Positions 16,601 to 25,966 of a stretch of DNA of 27,466 nt are shown here, one piece after another (position 1 is the first letter of the stretch; the number at the start of each line of letters is the position of its first letter). The DNA comes from DATCSE01 sp036568605 (GTDB lineage: Bacteria > Pseudomonadota > Gammaproteobacteria > Burkholderiales > Burkholderiaceae_C), in contig DATCSE010000476.1 in NCBI GenBank assembly GCA_036568605.1, positions 1 through 27,466 on the forward strand, read 5' to 3'. A model generated the notes under the pieces. The model had not been told where the DNA came from and made no database searches. It saw only the letters and a program-made list of their open reading frames with translations. Position numbers and translations under genes: made by a program.

Positions 16601-17481
16601 ACTGCCTGCTGCAGGCGCGACGCCGCAGCGTCCCGGCCGCGGCGGTCACCGCGCAGCGGACGGTGCAGCCGTCGGCGCTCTCGGAGGCGGTGCTGCAGCG
16701 GCTGAACGGCGCGCGCATCCTGGTCGTCGAGGATCACCCGCTGAACCAGCAGCTCGCGACCGAGCTGCTGAAGCGCGCCGGCATGGAGGTCGTCATCGCC
16801 AGCGATGGCCGCGACGCCCTGGCGCGGCTGGCCGACAGCGGCCCGTTCGATGGCGTGCTGATGGACTGCCAGATGCCGGTGATGGACGGCTACGACGCGA
16901 CCCGCGAGCTGCGCACGAACCCCGCGTGGCAGCGGCTGCCGGTGATCGCGATGACCGCCAGCGCGCTCGCCGAGGACCGCGACCGCGCTCTCGCCAGCGG
17001 CATGAACGCACACATCACGAAGCCGATCAACGTCGAGGCGATGCTGCGCACGCTGGCCGAGTGGGTGCGCGGCGGGCCGGCGGCCGTGCGCGCCGCCGCC
17101 GAAGCGCCCTCCCCGGCGCCTTCCGACGCTCCATCGGACGCAGCGATCAACACCGCCGACGGCCTGGCCTACTGCATGGGCAACGACGAGCTGTACGGCC
17201 GGCTGCTGCACGGCTTCCGGCATCGCGAGCAGGCGTTCGCGACCGACGTGCAGCAGGCGCTGGCCGACGCGCGCTGGGCCGACGCGCAGCGCCGCACCCA
17301 CGACATGAAAGGCCTGGCCGGCACGATAGGCGCGAACCGGCTGCGCAGCGCCGCGCACGCGCTGCAGGAGGCCCTGGCGGCGCGCCGCGAGACCGAGACG
17401 CTGGCGGCGCTGGCGCTGGTCCAGAACGAGCTCGCCGCGGCGCTGGCCGAGATCGCGCGGCTCGTGCCGCCTTCGCTGTAA
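13681..17481 (+). CDS. Hybrid sensor histidine kinase with dCache-like sensor, two PAS regions, HisKA-HATPase, two receivers and Hpt
   Basis: A 1266-residue inner-membrane phosphorelay protein. GTG at 13681 is preferred for its AAGGAG at 13671-13676; TTG 13621 or ATG 13648 are alternatives. Order: TM1 (22-42), an extracytoplasmic dCache/DctB-like sensor (about 43-313; LSHREYFVEALAKGR, LLGRATRQPGLYFANRI, VGVAVIKQD), TM2 (about 314-335), PAS-like regions (about 345-465 and 473-597), HisKA with phospho-His H625 in MSHELRTPMN, HATPase (N742, DTGVG from 774, GGTGLGL 803-809), receiver 1 (D867/D868, phospho-Asp D913), receiver 2 (1011-1130, phospho-Asp D1062) and a C-terminal Hpt with H1207 in THDMKGLAG. 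All phosphorelay residues are intact. No output regulator is adjacent, so it is an orphan. It lies just upstream of acnA; sensing of C4-dicarboxylates is inferred from sensor type and context. Confidence 0.92.
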   Translation: MTQIDVGNVSRARRRRGRWQRALLLVAGVWTLAVALTAWWLVESRLHEYREQSLSTSTVRLNAIKDTLAITLRQLSALPLNLAHRNAVLAFFDATDKNTRDAAKRDVDRELDRTAADFGLPLALLLNRDGLIAATTGPGRNAPPNLGNNLSHREYFVEALAKGRAMQFLLGRATRQPGLYFANRIERDGTAVGVAVIKQDAETLNRLLKDPDGSRIFVSDSNGVVVLGGHADMLLMRLPGAPSRAEALYTELYQRVPAALPWQTSRISLSGGRSQLVTTIDGMRHLTISSPLGETPLTVWVADPLDEEPQIARSIVIGAVGIWAAGALLIWVSWRRLQALDDALRARREIFELTQALPLTVFRYHQPIRGPARFSFIGRGAEELFGVGPGTLQRDPQLPWRLAGTGDHPPTRPLEFLVRRGPAAGRNDGAAGDDDDSSSIWLLADSTLTLEPDGGSTYNGYWLDVSLRRETEARFAAVFEHAPAGYVFFDAPHGINHANAACLRLFGTHDPHQLLGRHLWLPGLSPERQPDGERSLDRALAELRKHRQSGHRAHSFEWRFQRFDGSSFDADIGVIALEWEGTPRFCAVIQDITARNQAAAAMRQAREAAETASRTKSTFLANMSHELRTPMNAIIGMTHLALEDGLPEKQRDYIEKAHSSARNLLQILNDILDVSKIEAGQMMLERIDFELESVVAEMADVLGLKADEKGLELLFSASPDLPTRLVGDPSRLRQVLVNLGGNAIKFTDRGEVVIEMGIESESDEHVVLHACVRDTGVGLSEDEIGRLFQPFIQADSSTTRRFGGTGLGLVISKQLVERMGGRLWVESTPGQGSAFHFSARFGRSMPRAPARVWMAHELRGTHALLVDDNAAALDVLGRMLEALGVAVDKAESGEQALALVDAAPQRYDWFLLDWKMPEMDGVACAKRIIERHPTLRPCILLVTAFARDDALRAAGRLPLAGVLHKPVTPSGLHDCLLQARRRSVPAAAVTAQRTVQPSALSEAVLQRLNGARILVVEDHPLNQQLATELLKRAGMEVVIASDGRDALARLADSGPFDGVLMDCQMPVMDGYDATRELRTNPAWQRLPVIAMTASALAEDRDRALASGMNAHITKPINVEAMLRTLAEWVRGGPAAVRAAAEAPSPAPSDAPSDAAINTADGLAYCMGNDELYGRLLHGFRHREQAFATDVQQALADARWADAQRRTHDMKGLAGTIGANRLRSAAHALQEALAARRETETLAALALVQNELAAALAEIARLVPPSL

Positions 17482-17545
17482 CGGCGCTTGACGGCACGCG
17501 GCCCGCGAATAGCGAAGTCGGCGCTCGGGTTCTGCAACGCGGTCT

Positions 17546-17574
17546 TTGCCCGGCAGCACGCTTGCGTCCAAAAT
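17546..17574 (+). promoter_or_regulatory. Candidate sigma-70 promoter for acnA
   Basis: TTGCCC at 17546-17551 and CAAAAT at 17569-17574 are separated by exactly 17 bp, in the 139-bp gap between the kinase gene and acnA. The start of transcription would fall near 17581, leaving a leader of about 40 bases with AAGAAGAGG (17603-17611) as ribosome-binding site. The boxes are recognisable but imperfect. Confidence 0.4.
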
Positions 17575-17620
17575 CGCCCGGATTCGCTCCTCCATCAACG
17601 CCAAGAAGAGGTTCGCCCCC

Positions 17621-20482
<2,862 letters not shown>

Positions 20483-20490
20483 AGTGACCA

Positions 20491-20560
20491 CCCCCGGAGC
20501 GGCTTCGCCGCTCCCCCTCAAGGGGGCGACGCCAGCGGACCGGCCAAGCCGGATCCGCGG
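20491..20560. terminator. Hairpin cluster after acnA (REP-like, probable terminator)
   Basis: Three consecutive perfect hairpins: GGAGCGGC-TTC-GCCGCTCC (20496-20514), CCCCCT-CA-AGGGGG (20513-20526, sharing bases with the first) and CCGGC-CAA-GCCGG (20540-20552). They begin about 10 bp after the acnA stop. Such clusters are dispersed behind genes in Burkholderiales genomes. There is no T-run directly after any stem, so the role may be mRNA 3'-end protection or factor-dependent termination rather than classical intrinsic termination. Confidence 0.6.
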
Positions 20561-20633
20561 CGTCCGCTTGGTTGTGCTGGGTCGTGCATCGAGTGTGGCG
20601 TTTTTGGACGCCATGGAGAACTGAGAACAGTAC

Positions 20634-21767
20634 GTGGAGCCGTTCAAGAACCTGATCAACCCGGGTACGGTGCGCGAGATCGGCGCGCAGCTGGCGCGCG
20701 CCTGGCCCGCGTTCGATCGCAAACGGTTCGAGAAGCTCGCGGCGACGGGGCTGGAGGCGCTCGAGTTCAAGGCACGCGCCCGGCATGTGGCCGACGCGCT
20801 CGAAGCCACGCTGCCCGATGACTTCGACGCCGCGGCCGCGGTGCTCGAGGCCAGCCTTGCGCCGGTGGGCACCAGCCGCAGCACGGTCGCGCCCGACGCG
20901 CCGCGCGGCGACGGCTTGAACGGCTGGGCCGTCTGGCCGCTGGGAGACTATGTCGCGCGGCGCGGCCTCGCGACACCCGAACGCGCGCTGCGCACGCTGC
21001 ATGCGCTGACGCAGCGCTTCACCGCCGAATGGCCGTTGCGCACGTTCATCGAAGCCCATCCCGAGCTGACCTTCGCGACGCTCGCGGTCTGGGCGCAGGA
21101 CGCGAGCGAGCACGTGCGCCGCCTGGTCAGCGAAGGGAGCCGGCCGCGCCTGCCGTGGGGGCTGCAGCTCAAGGGCCTGATCGCCGATCCGTCACCGACC
21201 CTGCCGCTGCTGCTCGCGCTGCAGGACGACGAGAGCGAGTACGTGCGGCGCAGCGTCGCGAACCACCTGAACGACATCGCGAAGGACCATCCCGAGATCG
21301 TCGCGGCCTGGGTCGAGACGCATCTGCTCGAGGCCTCGGCGCAGCGCCGGGCGCTGCTGCGCCACGCGAGCCGCACGCTGATCAAGCGCGGCGACCCGCG
21401 CATGCTGAAGGCCTGGGGACTGGGCCGCAAGCTGCGCGGCGCCGCGACGCTGGCGCTGGCGCCGAAGCGCGTCGCGCTCGGCGACAGCCTCGAGCTCGCG
21501 ATCACGCTGCAATCGAGCGCCCGCACCACGCAGAAGCTGGTCGTCGACTATGCGGTGCACCACGTCAAGGCCAACGGCGCGACCTCGCCGAAGGTGTTCA
21601 AGGGCTGGGTGCTGGAGCTCGCGCCCGGCGAGGAACGGGCGCTGCGCAAACGCCATTCGCTGCGTGTGATCACGACGCGGCGCTATCACGCGGGGCGGCA
21701 CGCGGTGGACCTGCTGGTCAACGGCGAGGTCGTCGCGAGCGCGGGGTTCGATCTGCGGACGGCTTAA
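20634..21767 (+). CDS. alkC: AlkC-type DNA alkylation repair glycosylase
   Basis: A 377-residue protein of the AlkC/AlkD HEAT-like-repeat DNA glycosylase superfamily, which removes cationic alkylated bases such as 3-methyladenine and 3-methylcytosine without base flipping. GTG at 20634 begins MEPFKNLINPGTVREIGAQL, the AlkC-type N-terminus; an upstream ATG (20613) is closed by TGA after three codons. HEAT-like helices fill about residues 1-255: FEKLAATGLEALEFKARARH, then LAVWAQDASEHVRRLVSEGS, QDDESEYVRRSVANHLNDIA and LLRHASRTLIKRGDPRML. The C-terminal region (about 262-377: VALGDSLELAITL, GWVLELAPGE, HAVDLLVNGE) looks like the Ig-like domain that separates AlkC from AlkD. No adaptive-response regulator is adjacent. 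Confidence 0.88.
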   Translation: MEPFKNLINPGTVREIGAQLARAWPAFDRKRFEKLAATGLEALEFKARARHVADALEATLPDDFDAAAAVLEASLAPVGTSRSTVAPDAPRGDGLNGWAVWPLGDYVARRGLATPERALRTLHALTQRFTAEWPLRTFIEAHPELTFATLAVWAQDASEHVRRLVSEGSRPRLPWGLQLKGLIADPSPTLPLLLALQDDESEYVRRSVANHLNDIAKDHPEIVAAWVETHLLEASAQRRALLRHASRTLIKRGDPRMLKAWGLGRKLRGAATLALAPKRVALGDSLELAITLQSSARTTQKLVVDYAVHHVKANGATSPKVFKGWVLELAPGEERALRKRHSLRVITTRRYHAGRHAVDLLVNGEVVASAGFDLRTA

Positions 21768-21778
21768 GCCATCCCATT

Positions 21779-21850
21779 CCGTTCGGGCTGCGCTTGGCTA
21801 AGCCATGGTGCACGGGGCAGCAGCCCTTCGACAAGCTCAGGGCGAACGGG
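21779..21850. repeat. Dispersed palindromic repeat, copy 2
   Basis: Begins CCGTTCGGGCTG and ends CCTTCGACAAGCTCAGGGCG with AACGGG. It is the same family as 7918-7990, with a diverged left arm (CGCTTGGCTAAGCC in place of GAGCTTGTCGAAGCC). It starts 11 bp after the alkC stop. Confidence 0.8.
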
Positions 21851-21870
21851 CATCGTGTGGGTGCCTCCTT

Positions 21871-21942
21871 CGTTCGGGCTGAGCACCTCCACCCCGTTCG
21901 GGCTGAGCACCTCCACTCCGTTTGGGCTGAGCACCTCCACCC
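21871..21942. repeat. 24-bp tandem repeat array, three copies
   Basis: Three exact-length 24-bp units start at 21871, 21895 and 21919. Each carries CGTTCGGGCTGAGCACCTCC followed by four bases; the unit at 21919 begins CGTTTGGG, and the unit at 21895 ends ACTC rather than ACCC. The next full palindromic element begins in phase at 21943. Each unit is the outer end of the palindromic element joined to a fixed 10-bp tail, as though the end of the element had been amplified. Because 24 is a multiple of three, it gives a spurious repeated STPFGL peptide. Confidence 0.9.
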
Positions 21943-22014
21943 CGTTCGGGCTGAGCTTGTCGAAGCCCTGGTGCCACTTGCACCGGCCCTTCGACAAGCT
22001 CAGGGCGAACGGGG
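21943..22014. repeat. Dispersed palindromic repeat, copy 3 (most complete)
   Basis: Left arm CGTTCGGGCTGAGCTTGTCG with AAGCCCTGGTGCC; right arm GGCCCTTCGACAAGCTCAGG with GCGAACGGGG. It forms a near-perfect 72-bp palindrome with a short centre (ACTTGCACC). It directly continues the 24-bp tandem array. Confidence 0.88.
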
Positions 22015-22036
22015 ACCGTGCGCGTGGCTCCTCCAC

Positions 22037-22100
22037 CCCGTTCGGGCTGAGGTATCGAAGCCCTGGTGGCGGTGCTCAGTGCGGCCCTTCGATGTGGTGG
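22037..22100. repeat. Degraded palindromic repeat, copy 4
   Basis: CCCCGTTCGGGCTGAGG followed by TATCGAAGCCCTGGTGGC is a left arm with a small deletion. The right side (GGCCCTTCGATGTGGTGGGC) has largely lost the consensus. With the preceding copies it fills the gene-free gap of about 350 bp between the convergent alkC and the YffB gene. Confidence 0.65.
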
Positions 22101-22114
22101 GCCCGGATTCCAAC

Positions 22115-22480
22115 TCAACGAGCCGACACGCGCCCCGCCCAATCCTCGGCATCGAACCCCACCGTGATCCTCCCGTCGCCCCACTCCACCACCGGCCGCT
22201 TGATCACGCTGGGCTGGTCCAGCATCACCCGCTTCGCGCTCGCCGCATCGACGGCCGACGCGCGCACCGCGTCCGCCAGCTTGCGCCAGGTCGTGCCCTG
22301 GCGGTTCAGCAGCCGCTCCCAGCCCGCCGCCTTCAGCCATGCATCGAGGCGCGCGACCGGCACGCCGGCTTTCTTGAAATCGTGGAACACGACCTCGGCC
22401 CCGTGCTCCGCCAGCCAGGCGCGCGCCTTCTTGACCGTGTCGCAGTTCGGGATGCCATAGAGGGTGATGCTGCTGCTCAT
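22115..22480 (-). CDS. ArsC/Spx-family thioredoxin-fold protein, YffB type
   Basis: A 121-residue protein of the ArsC/Spx/YffB group. The single N-terminal cysteine lies in YGIPNCDTVKKARAWL (C13). The further pattern (FHDFKKAGV, GWERLLNRQGTTWRKL, MLDQPSVIKRPVVEW) matches E. coli YffB far better than true arsenate reductases. No other Cys and no ars genes are nearby, so an arsenate-reducing role is unlikely; a glutathione-dependent thiol reductase or regulatory role is the cautious reading. GAAGG lies upstream of the ATG. It starts 9 bp after the stop of the lipoprotein gene on the same strand and is very probably cotranscribed with it. Confidence 0.9.
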   Translation of the reverse strand: MSSSITLYGIPNCDTVKKARAWLAEHGAEVVFHDFKKAGVPVARLDAWLKAAGWERLLNRQGTTWRKLADAVRASAVDAASAKRVMLDQPSVIKRPVVEWGDGRITVGFDAEDWAGRVSAR

Positions 22481-22489
22481 CGAATCGAC

Positions 22490-23023
22490 TCAACCTTCAC
22501 GAGTTTTCTGGCCGTCGCAGGCCGGGTCGGTGCCGAGACTGGCTTCGGTGACGCGGCCCAGCCCGGCGTCGCCAATGGAGATCTGGTACCAGACGCAATC
22601 GCCGGTGGCGTAGCGGTAGTTCCAGACCTGGATTTTCTGCCACGACACGTTGAACACCTGCGCGGGGCGGCCAAGCCGCATGCGGACGTCGAGCGCCGAC
22701 ATGCCCGGCTGGATCGTCGCGAAGTTCGCCTCGGTCAGCACCTGGCGGTTCGCGACGAGCTTGCCGGCGGCATCGAAGTCCAGCATCCAGGTCTGCCGGC
22801 CGAACGAGCCTTGCGCGAACTCGAGCCGCGTGCCGCCGCCGGCCAGCGGGTATTCGCCGGTCGGCCCGAAGGCGCCGTGGCGCACGCTCGCGATGTCGGT
22901 TCCCAGCGGCGTCGCGCCCGGCATCAGGCCGGCGCATCCGGTGGCAGCCAGGGCGAGCACGGCGGCGAACACCTGGATCGCGGTGATGCGCCAAAGCCGC
23001 TTCGTCGGTCGTCGTGCACTCAT
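22490..23023 (-). CDS. Outer-membrane-type lipoprotein with BamE/SmpA-like features, function unknown
   Basis: A 177-residue protein with AAGGAG seven bases before its ATG. A basic N-terminus (ARRPTKRLWR) and hydrophobic core lead to a lipobox, LAATGC, with the lipidated Cys at position 30. The mature part contains GTRLEFAQGSFGRQTWMLDFD, then QVLTEANFATIQPGMSALDV and RLGRPAQVF, recalling the small BamE/SmpA-OmlA fold where a PGM motif precedes an LG-P turn. This is pattern resemblance, not proof. C-terminal cysteines in GDCVWYQ and DPACDG could pair in the periplasm. It is followed by the YffB gene in the same operon. Confidence 0.85.
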   Translation of the reverse strand: MSARRPTKRLWRITAIQVFAAVLALAATGCAGLMPGATPLGTDIASVRHGAFGPTGEYPLAGGGTRLEFAQGSFGRQTWMLDFDAAGKLVANRQVLTEANFATIQPGMSALDVRMRLGRPAQVFNVSWQKIQVWNYRYATGDCVWYQISIGDAGLGRVTEASLGTDPACDGQKTREG

Positions 23024-23090
23024 GGGGATCTCCTTGGTCGCGCGCAGCGCATGGCTGCGATCCGCCGCCGCGCCGAAAGTTGCCGCTCTC

Positions 23091-23103
23091 TAGAATGCCT
23101 CGG
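23091..23103 (+). promoter_or_regulatory. Candidate -10 box for a leaderless transcript of the MBL hydrolase gene
   Basis: TAGAAT at 23091-23096 is a good -10 hexamer; initiation about seven bases downstream would start at or next to the ATG at 23104. No Shine-Dalgarno sequence is visible before that ATG, consistent with leaderless translation. The -35 region is not convincing. Confidence 0.35.
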
Positions 23104-24081
23104 ATGCATCCGTTGCCCACGTTCGTCCAACCGGTGGCTGAAGGCCTCTACGCGATCGACACTGGTTTCCATCGACCGAATTTTGACGCCGCGTACCTGA
23201 TCGTCGACGAGGGGCGCGCCGCGTTCGTCGACACCGGCACCAACCACTCGGTGCCCCGCCTGCTGGAAACCCTGCAGGCCCTGGAGCTGTCACGCGACGC
23301 GGTCGACTACGTGATCCCGACGCACGTGCACCTCGACCACGCCGGCGGCGCCGGCCTGCTGATGAGCGAGCTGCCGCGCGCGACGCTGGTCGTGCATCCG
23401 CAGGGCGCGCCGCATCTGATCGACCCGCATTTCCTGATCCAGAGCGCCACCGGCGTCTACGGCCCCGACGAGATGGCGCGTTCGTACGGCACCGTGATCG
23501 GCGTGCCGCCAAAACGCGTGCTGCGCAGCACCGACGGCATGGAGCTCACGCTCGGCAGCCGGCGTCTGACCTTGCTCGACACGCCGGGCCACGCGCGCCA
23601 CCACCACTGCATCTGGGACGAGCGCACCCGCGGCTTCTTCACCGGCGACACCTTCGGGCTGTCGTACCGCGAGTTCGACACCGCGGCCAACGGCCCGTGG
23701 CTGATGCCGACGACCACGCCGGTGCAGTTCGACCCCGAGGCCTTGCGCGTCTCGGTGGCGCGCCTGCTCGACTACTCGCCCGACGCGATGTACCTGACCC
23801 ATTACGGCCGCGTCGGCAACGTGCGCCGGCTCGGCGCCATGTTCCTCGAACAGCTGGATGCGATGGTCGCGCTCGGGCTGTCGCGCGGCAGCGCGCCGCT
23901 GGACGCCACCGCGCGCCACCATGCGCTGCTGGACGGCCTGGCCGCGATCCATCTGCGCAGCCTGCGTGCACACGGCTGCACGCTCGCCGAGGCGCACATC
24001 CGCGAGCTGCTCGCGCTCGATCTGGAGCTGAACGCGCAAGGGATCGCGGTCTGGCTGGAGCGGCGGAAGCGGGCGCGATGA
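23104..24081 (+). CDS. Metallo-beta-lactamase-fold hydrolase
   Basis: A 325-residue MBL-fold protein. ATG 23104 (MHPLPTFVQPVAEGLYAIDT) is chosen as the conserved start; ATG 23095 would add three residues. The dinuclear metal site is complete: H74, H76, D78 and H79 in THVHLDHAGG, H163 in TPGHARHHH, D182 in FTGDTFG and H233 in THYGRV. The C-terminal region (about 240-325) is mostly helical with no clear domain. Members hydrolyse thioesters, lactones, nucleic acids or glutathione conjugates; nothing here fixes the substrate. The gene is divergent from the lipoprotein-YffB pair and convergent with the MFS gene. Confidence 0.9.
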   Translation: MHPLPTFVQPVAEGLYAIDTGFHRPNFDAAYLIVDEGRAAFVDTGTNHSVPRLLETLQALELSRDAVDYVIPTHVHLDHAGGAGLLMSELPRATLVVHPQGAPHLIDPHFLIQSATGVYGPDEMARSYGTVIGVPPKRVLRSTDGMELTLGSRRLTLLDTPGHARHHHCIWDERTRGFFTGDTFGLSYREFDTAANGPWLMPTTTPVQFDPEALRVSVARLLDYSPDAMYLTHYGRVGNVRRLGAMFLEQLDAMVALGLSRGSAPLDATARHHALLDGLAAIHLRSLRAHGCTLAEAHIRELLALDLELNAQGIAVWLERRKRAR

Positions 24082-24132
24082 ACACACATCCGTTGATGCC
24101 GGTCTGACGCGCCGCGGTTCAGCGCCTACTCC

Positions 24133-24152
24133 GGCGTCACATCGGCGACGCC
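24133..24152. terminator. Weak hairpin between convergent genes
   Basis: GGCGTC (24133-24138) and GACGCC (24147-24152) can pair around an 8-base loop, in the 92-bp gap between the convergent MBL hydrolase and MFS genes. There is no T-run. The position suggests a terminator, but the stem is short and such stems arise easily at this G+C content. Confidence 0.25.
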
Positions 24153-24173
24153 TGCGCCGCGGCCGAGCGGCGA

Positions 24174-25430
24174 TCAGGCCGCGACCGCGCGCGGCGCGAG
24201 CCGTGCCTCGCGGATCGGCAGATTGACCAGCGCTGCGCCGACGGCGAGCACGATGTCGGCGTACCACATCCAGTCGTAGGCGCCGGTCCACTCGAACGCC
24301 TTGCCGCCCATGTACGCGCCGAGGAAGCCGCCGATCTGGTGCGCGAGCATCACGATGCCGAACAGCGTCGCCATGTTCGCGGTGCCGAACATCTTCGCGA
24401 CCAGGCCGGCGGTCGGCGGCACGGTCGAGAGGTAGCTCAGGCCGATCACCGCGGCGAAGGTCAGCATCACGACCTCGGTCTTCGGCGCGACGATGAACAG
24501 CAGCACCGCGATGGCACGCGTCATGTAGACCAGCGCGAGCAGCGACTTCATGCGCCAGCGGCCCACCGCCCAGCCCATCGCGAAGCTGCCGACGATGTTG
24601 AACAGGCCGATCACCGCGAGCGACCACGCGCCCACCGCCGGTGGCAGCTGACACGCCGCGACGACGCCTGGCAGGTGGGTCGCGATGAACGCGACGTGGA
24701 AACCGCAGACGAAGAAGCCGGCGCACAGCAGCCGGTAGCTCGGGTCCGCGACGGCGCGCGCGACCGCGGCGCGGATCGACTCGGGCTTCGCGGCCGGCGG
24801 CGTGGCCGCCTGGCCGGCTGCGACCGGCGTGGCGACCGGCACCGAACTGCCGCGCAGCACCCACGCAGCCGGCAGCGCGAGCAGCGAGACCGCCGCGAGC
24901 GTCTGCAGCGACGCGACCCAGCCGGCCGCCGCCGTCACGCCCTGCGCGATCGGCGCGAACACGAATTGCCCGAACGAGCCGCCGGCGTTGACGATGCCGG
25001 TCGCGATGCCGCGCTTCTCGGGCGGGATCAGCCGCATCGTCGCGCCCATCAGCACCGAGGGCCCGGCCATGCCGGCGCCGCCGGCGGCCAGCACGCCGAT
25101 CGCGAGGATCAGCCCCGGTGTCGTCGTCATGAACGGCACGAGCGCGGTGCCCAGCCCGACCAGCAGCACGCCGGCGAACAGCACGCGGCCGGCGCCGATG
25201 CGGTCGGCGACGATGCCGGCGAACGGCTGCGTCAGTCCCCACCAGAGCTGGCCGAACGCGAACGCGAGGCTGATGCTCGCGATGCCGAGGCCGGTCGCGC
25301 TGTTCAGCGTGCCGACGAACAAGCCCATCGACTGGCGCGCACCCATCGTCAGTGCGAAGGTGCCGGCCGCGGCCAGCAGCACCAGCGCGATGCCCGCCCG
25401 GCGCGGCGCGCCGCTTGTCGCTTCAGTCAT
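24174..25430 (-). CDS. MFS transporter (OFA/monocarboxylate-like)
   Basis: A 418-residue inner-membrane transporter with about 12 hydrophobic segments in two halves, separated by a cytoplasmic Pro/Ala loop (about 200-220). Motifs include MGARQSMGLFVG in TM1, WGLTQPFAGIVADRIGAGRV (MFS motif A) and PPEKRGIATGIVNAGGSFGQ. The start at 25430 is preferred over 25439 because AGGAG at 25444-25440 is nine bases from the former but touches the latter. Its ATG overlaps the end of the MarR gene by 8 bp, so the pair is translationally coupled. Export or import of a small anion or drug regulated by that MarR protein is likely; the substrate is unknown. Confidence 0.9.
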   Translation of the reverse strand: MTEATSGAPRRAGIALVLLAAAGTFALTMGARQSMGLFVGTLNSATGLGIASISLAFAFGQLWWGLTQPFAGIVADRIGAGRVLFAGVLLVGLGTALVPFMTTTPGLILAIGVLAAGGAGMAGPSVLMGATMRLIPPEKRGIATGIVNAGGSFGQFVFAPIAQGVTAAAGWVASLQTLAAVSLLALPAAWVLRGSSVPVATPVAAGQAATPPAAKPESIRAAVARAVADPSYRLLCAGFFVCGFHVAFIATHLPGVVAACQLPPAVGAWSLAVIGLFNIVGSFAMGWAVGRWRMKSLLALVYMTRAIAVLLFIVAPKTEVVMLTFAAVIGLSYLSTVPPTAGLVAKMFGTANMATLFGIVMLAHQIGGFLGAYMGGKAFEWTGAYDWMWYADIVLAVGAALVNLPIREARLAPRAVAA

Positions 25431-25914
25431 CGTCGTCATCTCCTGCGGATTCGTTGATCAACACCAGGCATTCGTCGAGCAACGAATGCAGCCGCGCGAC
25501 CCGGTCGGGCCCCAGGCGTTCGTTCAATTCGAGCTGCGCACGCTTCCAGTCGCGCTGCGCCTCGCTGCGCTTGGCGCGGCCTGCCTCGGTGATCTCGACG
25601 CTGCGGGTGCGCCCGTCGGCGCCCGCGCCTATCGTGACCCAGCCCTGCGCGATCAGCGGCTGCAGGTTGCGCGTCAGCGTCGATGCGTCCATCGCCATCG
25701 CGTCGGCCAGCTCGCCGGGGCGGATCGGCCCCAGCGAGACGATGTTCGACAGCAGCGAATACTGCGTCGTCTTCAAGCCGGCCTCGCCGACGATGCGGTC
25801 GAAGTGCTGGCTGACGCGCCGTGTCAGTTGCCGCAGCTTGAAGCTGGTACAACCCTTGGGGGATGCCTCCGCTGCCGAGCGGGCCGGCGTCCTGGCGATC
25901 GTTCTGGCACGCAT
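25423..25914 (-). CDS. MarR-family transcriptional regulator
   Basis: A 163-residue winged-helix protein starting at ATG 25914 (MRARTIARTPA). It shows the MarR order: a dimerisation helix (LTRRVSQHFDRIVGEAGL), TTQYSLLSNIVS, the HTH region ELADAMAMDASTLTRNLQPL, and the wing GWVTIGAGADGRTRSVEITE, followed by C-terminal helices and an acidic tail (DDDDD). Such proteins repress neighbouring genes and release DNA on binding phenolic or other small molecules. A paired dyad lies directly before the gene. No Shine-Dalgarno precedes the ATG, while a minus-strand TACAAT (25926-25921) puts the transcript start at the ATG. An MFS gene overlaps its 3' end; a thioesterase gene is divergent. Confidence 0.92.
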   Translation of the reverse strand: MRARTIARTPARSAAEASPKGCTSFKLRQLTRRVSQHFDRIVGEAGLKTTQYSLLSNIVSLGPIRPGELADAMAMDASTLTRNLQPLIAQGWVTIGAGADGRTRSVEITEAGRAKRSEAQRDWKRAQLELNERLGPDRVARLHSLLDECLVLINESAGDDDDD

Positions 25915-25919
25915 CCGAC

Positions 25920-25948
25920 GATTGTACCTACAATCATTGCACCTGCAA
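25920..25948. promoter_or_regulatory. Divergent MarR operator with two related dyads and overlapping -10 boxes
   Basis: GATTGTA-CC-TACAATC (25920-25935) is a perfect inverted repeat; TTGCA-CC-TGCAA (25937-25948) is a second with the same CC centre, its centre 15 bp away. Both fit TTGYA-CC-TRCAA. The first dyad supplies a -10 box in each direction: TACAAT at 25929-25934 for the thioesterase gene and TACAAT on the minus strand (25926-25921) for marR. A bound repressor would block both promoters. Confidence 0.75.
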
Positions 25949-25966
25949 CTTTTTGGAGACATGCCG

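Noticed and set aside
20571..20624. Short plus-strand frame ending AFLDAMEN before alkC
   Set aside because: Under 20 codons, no ribosome-binding site, no convincing start, and it overlaps hairpins.
21871..22014. Possible CRISPR array
   Set aside because: The 24-bp units are contiguous with no variable spacers, match the dispersed palindromic element, and no cas genes are present.
21855..22460. Plus-strand open frame with a repeated STPFGL peptide
   Set aside because: It is the 24-bp tandem array and palindromic repeats read through, then antisense to the YffB gene; it stays open only because the unit is a multiple of three.
22115..22480. Arsenate reductase call for the ArsC-like gene
   Set aside because: The pattern follows YffB, there is only one Cys, and no other arsenic-resistance genes are nearby.
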